Assembly (NCBI GenBank): GCA_963969395.1
Contig: OZ017798.1
Coordinates: forward strand, 10,036,173-10,100,172
DNA length: 64,000 bases
Source: Pseudoscleropodium purum
Taxonomy: Eukaryota; Streptophyta; Bryopsida; Hypnales; Brachytheciaceae
Direction: 5' to 3'
In this document: positions 48,601-60,599 of the stretch, one piece after another
How positions within the stretch are numbered: the stretch's first letter is position 1
Layout of the letters: every line of letters starts with the position of its first letter
The notes under the pieces: model-generated
Databases searched by the model: none
What the model was told of the DNA's origin: nothing
Seen by the model: only the letters and a program-made list of their open reading frames with translations
Translations under genes and position numbers: made by a program

Positions 48601-49240
48601 CAACAACGGACAAGTATTGGTATCAAACCAACCATCCGAACAAATAGTTGCTCCATATTAACTGATAGAGGTCTTTGTACGCTCAGAGACCATGATCTTA
48701 ACCGCATCCAACTTATTCTCTATCATTTTCATGCACACCACATTGTAGGATGGCGGTTGGTAGACAAATCCAGCTAATGTTGTTTCCTTCACTGTTGTTG
48801 GTGTAGATTCTACTGAATTTGGCTAGAGGGTGTTGGTTGACTTGGTTTGACTTCATTGGTAGGCTCGACCACAGTTGGCTCTACAATGGACTCAACAATA
48901 GTTGGAACATCAAGATCAAGATGTGCTACTTCTAAATCATCCAAAACCATTTCTTTTGGAACAACACCCCCACAATTCTAAAACTCTACAACACTTAATG
49001 TGAAATTTGTAGACAATACTCAAATGTGGATGAGCCACCATGTCCAAAGTGAATGAATGCCCTCTTCCGCACAAACACTTTGGTCCAACCAAAAAAACAC
49101 ATGATCTCAAGTTCACACTTAATCCATTGACTACTTTTAAGTGCAACCAAGGATCCCAGTCCTTTATAGCCCTTCTTGTATTGTTTAGCAACACCCTTGT
49201 TTGAACATTCCGATCTGCGATATAGAGGATCTTCAATGCC
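45640..49240 (-). pseudogene. hAT transposase pseudogene, interrupted
   Basis: Minus-strand reading. A possible N-terminal zinc-finger region (DWDPWLHLK.., 49150-48970) needs a frameshift. The frame 48606-48082 is the central region typical of plant hAT proteins (DTTGEKKNIAYT, EEVGPENIVQLCTNNAS, LHILDLLIEDWGKDPW). The C-terminal dimerisation region is at about 46560-46100 (LQDLKDLYNDENAKQAL, GWNQVGGNILPKI, STSLYERN then TAG where the family has Trp-Ser). Homology resumes on both sides of a non-homologous segment at about 46700-47975. Reading may extend to 45640. Several stops make it nonfunctional. Confidence 0.78.
46700..47975. mobile_element. About 1.3 kb of foreign DNA inside the hAT pseudogene
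   Basis: hAT similarity stops at about 47975 and resumes at about 46690 on the minus strand. The intervening segment has different composition (more C, phrases such as AACTTTGAACGG) and a 119-codon plus-strand frame (47193-47552) with no recognised domain. I take it as a later insertion, but its ends and class are not established. Confidence 0.45.
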
Positions 49241-51155
49241 GTCTATCCAAAAAAATACTTACCAATTGAAATGACCAATAGAAAGAAGTTATGACAAAGC
49301 CACTTGTCTGACCAAAATCCATTTACCATGTGGTAAAAAAAACACCCCCAAATTTCTACTCAACAAATCCGTCATGCTTACTCAACATTTGTTATACATG
49401 ACATGCGATATGTGATGTCTACTAGACCTAAAAACCTGAAATCTTGTCCACCAAGACAACCCTAATCCTAAGCCAAAAACAAAGTTTGTTGGGCAATTCA
49501 AAAAAAATCATAGAAAGTAAAAATAAAATTTTCAAAATTTTGTCTCTAACAAAAATTATTTTTTCTAAAAATAAATCTTTTTGATTCATTCAATTTGGAT
49601 TAGTGATAAGAAATTTATAGACAAATTTGTTTTAGGGGCAATCTATTAGAAGCATCTTCTTGAAAAAATAACTTACAAGACTCATTTTTGAATGCAATTT
49701 TCACAATTAAAGAAAAAGTTCAATAGGGATTTAGTTGGCTTGCTGGAACAATCTTGTCATTGAGATTAGTGATTTTCAATTTTGCCTTAGAGCTATTAAT
49801 GATTTAGTTTTTTCTTCAATCTCGTACCTACTTCTATTTAATAATTTTTTAAAGAATGAAAATCAAGTGTTTTGTTTTGAATTTTTTCCTTGAACTTTCA
49901 ATTCAATTCTTCAACATAAAAAATTCAAAATCTATAGTACAAGAATTTTAAGCAATGAAGATCTAAAGTCCTAAATTGTAGTCAACCATGCAAGGTGCAA
50001 AAACACTATATCACATTCACTTTAAACACAAATATCTTGCAATCCTCGTGATCAAAGTTTTTGAAATTTCTTCCACACATGTTTGTGCAAGTCTAGTGCA
50101 AGTTCTTATGGTTAAATGTGTGAAAAAAATAATTTCTAAAGTTTTTCGCACTTTGCAATGGAAATGGTAGTTTTGAGTGTGTTTTTTATGAAAAAATGCA
50201 TTATGAGTTTTTGAATTAGTACGTCATTCTATAGGTGTCTAGGCTGGGTTGATTTACTTTGAAGTAAAAACTTTAATACTAGTAAGCCCTAAGATTTTCA
50301 ATTTTGTGAAATTAGAACAATAGTGTATCCAAAATTATGACTTGCATGTATCTAAACAAAGACCTAAAATCTAAAAACAGTCTAGATTTGTGTTTCTAGC
50401 TGCATGTCTTATAAAGTCCTAAAAAATGCCAAAGTAGTGAAATATTGCCAATATTAATATTTAATAAGGTTATATACAATCACTTTAGGTTGTATCAAGA
50501 AATCATGGAGGGGATTCATATAACAAGAATGCTATTTTGCGAGGCTCTATCATAGATTAATTTATTGACAAGTTGAATTTTACATCAACAATGCTTGTAT
50601 GTGAGTTTTGAATATATATGTAGGTGTATAACATAGGTGTCAAGTGTATAGTCTTCTAGGCTTATGTGCTCACACTCCTAGGCTTACATATTAGCAATCC
50701 CGAATCCTATATCTTCACTTCAACCAAATCCTAACCACATTGTCTAATGAAAATTTGGTTGTAGATAGGATTTGAAAAATCAAATTTTGAAACTATAGTC
50801 AATGCCATAGTCTTTGTACTTTGGATAGAACTAACCAATAAATGCATGAATTTGGAAACGCTACTAACCAAGTATATGTACCACTACAAGCTTGAAAAAC
50901 TTCATTCATACAACTAACTTAGGTGGGCGTACATGTGAGCTTGATAGACAACATGGCAACTACAATCCAAATTAAAGACAAAATGGGCTCTACCGATTGT
51001 CTTGCCATGGTTGGACAAGTAAAAAAGTCAAGATTAAAGCTTCACCAATATAAGAAGACAACCCTATTGGTGCAGAATAGTCAATCTTAAGAGAATCTAG
51101 CACATGTGAAATTCTTATTGTATCCCTCCCCCACCCATTAAATCCACATAAAAGT
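49241..51155. other. AT-rich stretch, no supported gene
   Basis: No gene. About 50535-50845 is the second copy of the dispersed repeat at 17190-17400. Confidence 0.5.
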
Positions 51156-51159
51156 GCAA

Positions 51160-52590
51160 TTGCTATTTGCACCTATAGCACTTGCTATTAGTGGGTGAAG
51201 TTTCCCCTCCCACCAATACATGTAAGGAGAGAGAAGAGAGACTCGTGGTGAGAGTCTTCCAACATGGCTTCCTGCAACTTGGCCTTCGTCTTGCAAGTTG
51301 CGGCGTTTCGAATACTAGGAAAAGGTGTCGGATCGATACTCTTCGCGTCACTCTTCGCGTCACTCTTCGCATTCTTGACCACTGTCGGAGTTTGCTCTCA
51401 CTCAAAAGTGCTTTGAATCGAGCTCAATGAACGTCAATTCTGTTAACTGAGTGGAGGTGTTCCAATATTTGGGCACCTTAATTATAATTTCAAAAAAAGC
51501 ACGCCCTACAACTTTGACCTGTTACAGAACGCACGTCCATACCCGTCCAAAAACTTTGACCTTCACGAATTTGACAGGTCACAGTTTTTGGCGCCGCAGT
51601 CGCACCACTGTAACGGAATTGACGCCGTTACTGGAGCCAGGGAGATCACTAGCTTTGGGTTAGTACTTAAAGAGACAATCAAACTCTCTTATCACGAATT
51701 GATTGAAATTTCAACGTCCGTCCGTCGATCGCGGGTGACTCATAACTTATATGTGCAACTTATATATAAGTTGTGTAAGTTATATGAGATCATTCAAAGT
51801 GGGAGGTTGCAGTTAATTTGAAGCTATAGACAGTAAGCAACTCCTGATTTTCATTCAAAGTTAAGAGCAGTGGTTATCGACCAATTCCATAATCAGCCAA
51901 GCCATGCTTTTCCCCTACTTGCTTTAATTGAAGGCAAACTGCTGTCTATATATTGGACGAGATGATTTTCTGTTGGTACGAAACAGGGGTCAGTCCGTTG
52001 ATAAGAGATGGTCGGAATCGAGTCTATAGTTATTATATCTGTTATAGTGCCCTCGACCTTTTTCGTCTCTGACGCATGACACATGACACAGTGGAGTTCA
52101 GATAAGGATCACACGTACTTTGTTTGAGCTTGAATGTGCTCCAGACTTGATCAAGTGCTGCAATTATACCCAAGTGCAAGCTAGACCCGTGTGAGTGCTG
52201 AACATATACACATGGTGGTAAGATTTTCGTTTCCTACACAATGTCTCTGTCGATCAATTTCTTGGCTTTAAAGCAATTAATAGACTGCCGTAGCTAGACT
52301 AGCTGCAGCTTACAATAGCCAGTGGCTGATTCAAGTCCCAGCAAGGAGACTCTAGATCGACTTAATTGCAACTACTGCTAGCTCGTTCGTTGCTCAACGA
52401 GCGGTGTGCATTGGAATGTAAGACGACCTTTTTCGTTGTAATATGAAAACCTGGTTTGAGGAAATAAAGATATCAGCAGGACTGAGCTTCTGCTACTGAT
52501 GATTGAAATTGGATGCATTGGATGAAATTGGATGTATTGGATGAAATTGGATGTATAAATTAATTCGATCAACAGGTGGATACAACTGCA
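51160..52590 (+). promoter_or_regulatory. Upstream region of the NPF transporter gene
   Basis: Composition becomes less AT-biased from about 51160. It contains a 12-bp tandem repeat ACTCTTCGCGTC three times (51338-51371) and an 18-base palindrome CAACTTATATATAAGTTG (about 51752-51769) whose centre could serve as a TATA element. A 19-bp tandem repeat lies at 52501-52558, ending 32 bases before the ATG. The transcription start is not known. No reliable coding frame is present. Confidence 0.4.
52501..52558 (+). repeat. 19-bp tandem repeat in the NPF 5' leader
   Basis: The unit GAAATTGGATGYATTGGAT occurs almost three times (unit starts 52505, 52524 and 52543). It is close enough to the start codon to lie in the mRNA leader. 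Confidence 0.85.
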
Positions 52591-55500
52591 ATGGAGAGTG
52601 GTAGTGCAGAACCAAACGCATGGCTAGTGCACGACGGCAGTGTGGACTACAAAGGCAACCTCGCAGACAAACGCCGCACTGGAGGCTGGAAAGCCGCACC
52701 ACTCATCTTAGGTCCGTAACTATCTCTATCAATCTCTCCCCGGTCGATCATCTACTAACGTGGTCATTTAAGAGCTCACGAGTCTCTCTATGGTCACAGT
52801 GATCATTCACAGGCGCAGTGGACTCTCAAGCAAGGATTTGTAGGAATGAAATGATTAGGGAGCATGCAGGGAGGGGGCTCGGGAGGGGTTTGGAAATCTT
52901 AACTTAGCGGTGTACGTACAATGTTCATGATAAAATGCAAGTGCAAATGGCATATTAATTTGCGTATCTATGGGCACACCAAGCCAATGTAAGTGTCAAA
53001 ATGGTGCATGGGATTTCGTCATTTCAACAAAATTGACATCATGCTTGCAGTGACCGAGACGTGCGAGAGACTGGCCGGGTTTGGCATCGCCCTTAACTTA
53101 GTCACCTACCTGGTGAGCAACCTCCACCTCCCCACGGCGGCCTCCGCCAACATCGTCACCAACTTCATCGGCACCGCCTACCTCCTGTGCCTGCTGGGCG
53201 GCTTCCTCGCCGACACATGGCTGGGGCGCTTCCGCACCACCCTGCTGGGGTGCTGCTTGCAGTTCCTGGGCATGGTAGTGCTCACGCTATCCGCCACCCT
53301 GCCTGTGTTGCGCGTGAAAAGGTGTGATCATGAAATAAGCCAGTGCCAGCCCGCGCATGGGTGGACCATGGTGTCGCTGTACACGGGACTGTACCTGGTG
53401 GCGATCGGTACGGGAGGGATCAAGGCGTGTGTGAGTGCGCTTGGGGCGGATCAGTTCGATGAAGGGGATCAGCGGGAGAGGAAGCTCAAGTCGGCGTACT
53501 TCAATTGGTAAGGGAATTGAAACCCGGCACCTGAAATTGTCTGAGTAAGGAGTTGAGCCTTCCTTGAAAGAGTAGCGCTTGTCACATGAGCAATTGAACA
53601 TTGTTCTCATTATTGAATCCTCTAATTTGTAGAATGTCAATTTTGTTAAATTGGCGATCAATTCCATTATTTCGGCGCAGTTCAAGCCACGTGACCTGAA
53701 TCCAAAATCTATACCTGTCCTAGTTTGTGCCCTGAAATTACACCTTTGTAAAGATGTAAGCCACAAATTTTGACTTGTGGAATATCGCCAATTAACAAAA
53801 TTGATGTTGTACTAGTTGAATGCTGCTGGAAGTCAAAAGTTAGAGGATTTTGGCCGTTCTCTTTGCGCATTCGAAAGAGTAAGTTAATACTTAGTCATTT
53901 ATGGGCACGTGATGTAAGGTGGAGACAGTCACCCATTCCCAACCTTGCAGCAGAAACCAATCTTGGAAGTAAGGTTTCACTGCACCTGAAATCGTTCCAG
54001 TGGAGCATTAATTTGAGCATTCCAAAGTAGCTCTCGTCCTCTCTGTGTGCAGACACCCTTACAGCAGCTTCCCAACCTTGCACCTTAATTCAATCTCGGA
54101 AATATTGAAACCCATTCCCATCCTTCATTCACAACTCCAGGCTATGTAAACAAGCGTGAATGAGAAATCTATCAGTGGGATTAGTTCAATTCGATTCTCC
54201 GTCCTCCGTTTCGACAGTTTCCTTGAAATTAAGTCGTTGGCATCAGATACTTTGAAGTCCACTGACAGCGTCCTTAAGTCTGCGTGAAGTTCTTCATGCT
54301 GAACCACTCCAGGTTTTAATATCATGGCTGTCGAACAATTCGGCAGTTTCCTTGAAATTAAGTCGTTGACATCAGATATTTTGAAGTCCACTGACAGCGT
54401 TAAGTTCTTGATGCTGAACCAGGTTTTTCATGGCAGTTGAAATCGGTGCCATCTTGTCTGTCACGGTGCTCGTCTACATTCAAGTCAAGTTGGGACGAGG
54501 GTGGGGTTTTGGTGTCTGTGCTGGAGCAATGTTGCTCTCCATTGCTGTTTTTGTTGGCGGTGTGCCGATGTATCGATACCAAGCCGTCTTGAAGGGAAGT
54601 CCATTCACGCAAGTGATGCTCGTGTTTCTGAAGGCCTTTAGTAACCGGAAGCTTCCATTACCGGCAGCGGAGTTTTTACATGAAACGCAATTTGAAGGCG
54701 TGGACACAATGCAGGTGAGCCACCGGCTTGGCTTGGCATCAATCGATAAGTGATCATGGTTTTTTGATTTGGTTGGATTCAAGTAAAAATGTTTAAAGTG
54801 GTTTTGTTTCATGATCAAAATCATGAAAATAATTCTTTACAATGGATATTCCATTAAAATGGCTGTATTCCACAAATTTGGCATTTTTAGGTTCAGGACG
54901 TGGTCTGAACTGTATACCTGTCCTAGATTGCAGGATTTCAGGGTCTGAAATCTACACAAGTCTTAGAAAATTAATCACAAAATGACAGGAAAATGGCACC
55001 ATTTTAATGAAATATTTGTTTTACCTTTGTTGAAGGGTTCTTACAACATTATTAATAGAGAATCTAAGTATCAAAGAGAGAATCCGATGAGGTGGTCTAT
55101 GGTGTGTGATTCAAACAAGGGATAATTTTATTATGAGCATAGAGTTACTAAAGAGGTTGTTCATAGATTTTCTGAAAGAATTTTGTTGTTGTTGTGTTTT
55201 TAGGGAGCACTTTTGTCATCAAGTGTTCTACAAAATAATGCATTCCTTGTTGGAACATTTTTTTGGAGAACAATTCATTTGTTGAACTTTTAGCCAATGA
55301 TGGACAAAGTTACAAATATTATACCTCATTCCTAGCACTACTCTTGAGAATAATAAATTGTAGAGAATAGTGTTATGTTTTGTTTCAATTAAAGTTATGG
55401 CTTACTCAAGCAGTCTAATAATTAAAATAAATACCTAATAGCAAACCAAAAGTGGATGTGAAATTCTTTATCTTGTAGTTAGAACTTGAATAGATTATCA

Positions 55501-57024
55501 AAGTGACTATTTATAGGGGCATACATCATTCTCTATTATTGCTTTAAGATTTCAAATGTGTTGTTCCCTACTAAATCTATAATCCCTTGTAGGAATCTAC
55601 TATGTATTACTTTTAAAAATTAAAATATTCTCTAAGTAGCAAAACATCAAGATTTGGTATGCAACATCTTTCACTACAATTTGCTAATGTAGTTGAACAA
55701 ATGCAATTCTCCCTCTATGTGGTCACACGAAAGTCACTAAAACACTTATATTAACAATTGAAGTCAACACCACTAACTTAGTCAATTTTGGACCAAAAGA
55801 GAGACACTCTTTGTAGTGATAGAAGCTATCCTGAAGAAGTTTGAATAACTACCTAACTCAAAAAAAGTGAGTGAGTGCTATAGGAACAGACCTACTCTTG
55901 TGGAATAGTTGCTTCTCAGTGTTATGTTTGCTTATCAGACAAACATCATGTTTGAGAAACTACCTAACATTCTGGAATGAGAAGTCTGGAGTTCCTCTAC
56001 AACATCACTATAACAAGAATGTATTCCTGTTCCTAATAATGACTCACAATACATGAGCAAGCTTGCTTTCAAAATGTTCTTCCCAGTCAGTGAAAGTCGC
56101 CACCTTGATTCATGGAAAGCCGTTCCGAGTCCTGTGAAACTAACTGCCTCCGCATGCCATCTCTTCAAGGCCGCGATCCCCCACACCCCTCAGTTCCGCT
56201 TCCTCGACAAAGCCGCCATCGCCTCCACCCCGAAGCCCGCCACCATCACGCAAGTCGAAGAGGTGAAATGCCTCCTCCGCATGCTCCCCATCGCCGGCCT
56301 CACCGTCATCTTCTACACCGTCATCGCCCAGATGATGACCTTCACTCTCATTCAAGGCTTACTGATGAAACGCAACCAACTCGGCTTCCCGTTCCCTCCA
56401 GCAAGTCTCGCCGTCTTCCGGGAGCTTAGCGTCATACTCCTCCTCGCGCTTTACGGACCCAAGCTCGTCCCCTTCATGCGCTCCTTCACAGGCCACGAAC
56501 GCGGACTCACCACTCTCCAACGCATTGGCGTCGGGCTGGGGTTCTCCGTTTTGTCCATACTCGCCGCGGCCGTCGTGGAGGCGCAGCGAAGGAAAGTCGC
56601 GGTGAGAAATGGGATGCCCATGAGTGTGTTTTGGCTGGTGCCCCAGTTTGTGATATTGGGAGCAGGGGAGGCTTTCACGTACGTCGGGCAGCTGGAGTTT
56701 TGTTACCAGGAGGCGCCCGTGGGGATGAGGAGTATGGCGACGGCGTTGTTTCTGTGTACGATTTCGTTCGGGTATTTCACGAGTAGCGCCCTGGTGTCGA
56801 CGGTGAATCGGATGACGGATGGGAGTGGGCATGGGTGGTTGGCGACGAATTTGAATGAAGCGAGGTTGGATTACTTCTACACGCTGCTGCTCGGGATTAC
56901 AGTGGCGAATTTGGTGGGGTTCGTGGTGTGCGCCAGGTGGTACAAGTATAAAACCAAGCCTGTGGAGAAGAAATTGTCGGGATTGTCGCCGTGGGTGGAT
57001 GAGAGATCCCAATTCGGGAATTGA
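52591..57024 (+). CDS. NPF (NRT1/PTR) family proton-coupled transporter
   Basis: Four exons: 52591-52711, 53051-53507, 54423-54714 and 56170-57024. All have GT-AG junctions and consistent phases, giving 574 residues, the usual family length. Exon 1 carries VDYKGNLADKRRTGGWKAAP, a typical NPF start. The ExxER proton-coupling motif is ETCER (43-47). LLGGFLADTWLGR, ALGADQFDE, HTPQFRFLDKAAI and the C-terminal GAGEAFTYVGQLEF are classic for the family. It is an integral membrane protein with about 12 helices, expected to co-transport nitrate, peptides or hormones with protons. By eye, the residue matching His356 of Arabidopsis NRT1.1 is Ile (TVIAQ), so a nitrate specificity like that of NRT1.1 is not supported; the Thr following LGRFR matches Thr101. 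The 56170 start of exon 4 is the least certain junction. Substrate and subfamily are not determinable here. Confidence 0.93.
54210..54448 (+). repeat. Tandem duplication in NPF intron 2 covering the exon 3 acceptor
   Basis: A unit of about 129 bp starting at CAGTTTCCTTGAAATTAAGT occurs at 54210-54338 and again at 54339-54448. The second copy ends in the real acceptor (AG at 54421-54422) and the first bases of exon 3. The first copy has a decayed version of both: AG at 54311-54312, then GTTTTAATATCATGGCTGT. Confidence 0.85.
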
Positions 57025-57070
57025 AAAATCCAATCCTTGAAAAAAATTGCAGTCGCTTTCGATGGTTTAG

Positions 57071-57313
57071 CGGATGACGACGGATGGGAGACGGTGGTTG
57101 GTGACGGATTTGAATGGAGCGAGGTTGGATTACTTCTACACGCTGCTGCTGGGGATTACAGTAGCGAATTTGGTGGGGTTTGTGGTCAGTGTGTGCGAGG
57201 TGGTATATGTAAGTACAAAGCCAAGCCTGTGGAGAAGAAATTGTCGGGCTTGTCGCCGTGGGTGGATGAGAGATCCCAATTCGGCCATTGAAAAATCCTT
57301 GACAAAAATTGCA
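57071..57313 (+). pseudogene. Tandem duplicate of the NPF gene's last-exon end
   Basis: Repeats 56809-57052, the last roughly 70 codons plus stop and adjoining 3' sequence, at high identity, including DYFYTLLLGITVANLVGFVV and KKLSGLSPWVDERSQFG. Insertions near 57185-57215 shift the frame, so the front and rear halves lie in different frames. With no start or upstream exons it is a partial, noncoding duplicate, possibly transcribed as 3' untranslated sequence. Confidence 0.9.
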
Positions 57314-57499
57314 GAGAGGTTCAGGCAGACAACGAACCAGGACGTCTGTATGTTCAATACTGATAGTGAAGTCTATACTAGCAGATTCTCATTTGTCACC
57401 TAAGTGAGAAGATGATCCATTTCGTTAAATTGGCGCAGTTCTGGGCGCCACAAAATTGTGACTTTTATCTGCACAGAGACTCAAAAGATTGGTACATAG

Positions 57500-57975
57500 A
57501 TTAGTCCTGGAGTTTCAACGACATAAGATTGTTTACCAATAAGGCAGGGTCCCTTTTGCGTCCTTCAGTTTCAGCAACATAAGATTGTTTTTCAATAAGG
57601 CACACTATAGGAAACCAAAGTTTATTGATGTCAAAAGGAACGGATTTTAGGTGACATTGTAAAAAACAAGCCCATGTTTTTATGTCAACAATGATGTCCA
57701 ATATAACATCAATGGACATTATTGTTGACTTAAAAACGTGGATTTGTTTTCTTGATGTCACCTTGGATGTCACCTAAAACCCATTTCTTTTGATGTCAAT
57801 CCGTCACCTAAAACAAGGTTTTCTTATAGTGGTAGGGGTCCCTTTTGCATCCTTGAGTTTTAGCAACACAAGATTGTTTACCAATAAGGTAGGGGTCCTT
57901 TTTGCATCCTTGAGTTTCAACAACACAAGATTGTTTTCCAATAAGGCAAGGGGCCGTTTTGCATCCTTAAAAAAG
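57500..57975. repeat. 57-bp tandem array split by an insertion
   Basis: About four units of the form GGGTCCCTTTTGCATCCTT..GTTTCAACAACA..AAGATTGTTTACCAATAAGG. The array is broken at 57603-57831 by a CACTA-type element and resumes directly after it. Confidence 0.85.
57603..57831. mobile_element. CACTA-type miniature element
   Basis: Begins CACTATAGGAAACC and ends GGTTTTCTTATAGTG, an imperfect inverted pair starting with CACTA. It is 229 bp. Flanking triplets are GCA and GTA, a near-match to the 3-bp duplication expected of CACTA elements. Inside, TTTTAGGTGACAT and CACCTAAAAC and TGATGTCA repeats give further dyad symmetry. Confidence 0.8.
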
Positions 57976-59880
57976 TGACCCTTGCATTGAATAAAATTAT
58001 CTTATTTAGTTCTTCAACCAACCCAAATCCTTGAATTGAATGATAAGTCCTTCCTAGGCATCTAACAAAGTATAATACCTTTTCAACATGGGGATCAAAG
58101 GACCATTGCTTAGTTATACAATGTTATGAATTCAACCAAATTGGCAGTGATAATTTTTAGAATATTTGGGAATAAATGAACATAATTGTTTGTGTAGGAA
58201 GACAGACATGAATATTGGATGTTTGACACAACATCAAGTAGGCCTAGTTATAATCTTGTTTTTATCTAGCCAATTAGAGAAGGATTTACATGCAATGAGG
58301 TGAAGGAAGAGAAAGATTATGAATTAACTTTTTTCTACTTTTTATTACATGAGCTTCCCAACGAAAAGAATAGAAATTACAAATTGAATAAGTTACCTTT
58401 CATTCCTATTACTTTTTGTGAGGTACTTTTTCACTAACTTTTACTTTTTGTCAAGTACTAGTAGTATAGGAGTTCATCCGTAGATAAGCCAACATAGTCT
58501 ATCATTAGTGCATCTAATGTCATTTTTAAAGTAAATTTAGGTTATGTGTAAACTAACTTTATAAATCATACTTGGAAACTTTATTCTTATACTTTTTCTT
58601 TTTTTTCTTTATTCCCAGGTTCTCTTAATTTGGTGGACAGTCCATTACCACTAATGCAGACACAATGCTCTAAGAGTCTCGGTCCTATATAATATTCTAG
58701 GGTGGACAACACGTCTTTGGCAACACGTCAGGCTACGCAACACGTCTTATACATGGATGCAACCTATGACCTAATCATATATATACAAGATAATACTTTT
58801 AAAATATACAAATAATTCTTTAATTAACACATTTTTATGTGTTGGGCAATAGGGCCAGTAATTGCTCTTTCTGAGCTTTTCGAATCTATGTGTAAAATGA
58901 CTACACATGGCAGTCTTAGTGGGCAATACATCCAATATACAAGGTATAAAATGTTTAGGACAAAACACCAGATTCTTGGTCTTTGAGCTTTTTCCTTTCT
59001 TTTAAGATTGGGCAACAAGTCTCAGGGCAATAGGTCCAAAACCACAGGGTGAGTCGTCCCTTTACATAGACAAACATATATCAACCACAAAGAACATGTA
59101 GTCTCACGATTCCGTCCAATTCTAAATCCAAAATATGAATTACAAGTTTAATTTTAGAAGTTGTAGGATATATATTCCAAATGAGGTGAACGGCCTTTAG
59201 GCTGTTCAAAAAATTTGGATATTTATTTTGTTTTTGATCAATTCATCCAAATTTTGAGGTCAAAATTTCAATTTTAGATTTCAATTTTCTTAAAGTTTTC
59301 TAGTTAGAATTTATTTAGCTCACAATTAATTTTAGGACAAATTCAAAAATCAAGTAGAAAAAAATACAAAAAAAATTGTTGAACCTAATTTGTGAATATG
59401 AAATTTTCAAGAATGAATATTCAATAAATAGCCATGTTCGAATTTTTATAACTTACCAATTGATTTCTAATCTATAAAGTTTTTTATATCTTCATTTATA
59501 ACTTATTCAACCCAACATGTATTTTGTATTAATTTATCTTCTTACTTAATTACAATGCATAGATCATGTCTACATTTTTTAGGTTAAAAGTTACATGGAA
59601 GAAACCCTAATATGACATTTTACCTCTATTTTTGCATGTGTATATACACAAATAATCAACTTCAACAATTTTTGGTGAAAATTAGTAAGAAATCATCCCA
59701 AAAATAATAATTTATAAACTCATACATGAATTTCACATTTTTCTTATTCACAAGAAGGCACTTCAATGTTGGATCAAACAAGGTGAAAATGACATCAACC
59801 AATTCAAGAAAGTGCTATTATCCAAATGGAAATATCGATTATTTATTAATTCTTTGAAGACAAAGAATTGTAAGAAAACA
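57976..59880. other. AT-rich stretch, no supported gene
   Basis: Only short frames without recognisable content. The phrase CAACACGTC recurs three times near 58708-58747. Confidence 0.5.
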
Positions 59881-60320
59881 ATATAGACATTAATATGCAA
59901 TAAAATGGCTCAAAATTCAAAGATTAATGTTTTGGAACCCACTATCATGGCTTTATTTGAACCTAAAGCAGGTGATATAACAAGAGAAGAAGCCGTTGAA
60001 AGTAGGATAAAGCATTATTATTCACTACAAGATCTTGTAAATTATTTAATGAAAAAGGTTTTGATTCAAATGAATTTATATTAGATGAAGAAAAAGGATG
60101 CTTACCTTTACATTATTTGACAATGAAGACTTTAAAACTCAAACTCCATCTCAATGGGTTGATAAAACTATTACTATTCAAAGAATTTATGCGTGTTTTT
60201 CAGCCAAAAATCCATCTTGTTTTGTAGATCGAATTATTTATGCTGCAATAGTTCGTTGCCACCAGAATGCTTCAATACAATTTTTAATTTTTAAAATGAA
60301 CAAATTGCAAATTTAGAAAG
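59880..60320 (+). pseudogene. Decayed ORF of unknown origin
   Basis: A plus-strand reading from about 59920 begins MALFEPKAGDITREEAVESR and continues through two frame changes (near 60020-60040 and 60095-60105). The last open piece, 60098-60316, contains SQWVDKTITIQRIYACFSA and a Cys/His-bearing end. Amino-acid usage looks protein-like, unlike the surrounding AT-rich noise. I recognise no family. It could be an old captured gene, a transposon ORF or an integrated foreign sequence. Confidence 0.4.
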
Positions 60321-60599
60321 GCCAGAATATGCAATTGCAATAATTATCAAAACGCACATTCACAGTTTACAAAATCAAACACTCGAACATACAAACAGAG
60401 CGCAACAGAATAAAACGGATTTGCACTAAAGAATTTTTATTTTTTTTTATAAATTATAAAACGCAAGAAAGTACAAACATGTGCTTCCTGAATGCATAGT
60501 GAGAGAGAGAAAAAAAAATCGTTTTTCTTGTATCTTTTGAAACGTCAGGAAGAAGGCTCATGCCTCTTCCAATCATTTTTGTTTTTTTGTTTTTTTGTT

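Noticed and set aside
56112..57033. Arg/His/Pro-rich frames on both strands within NPF exon 4
   Set aside because: Antisense and alternate-frame shadows of the GC-rich NPF exon.
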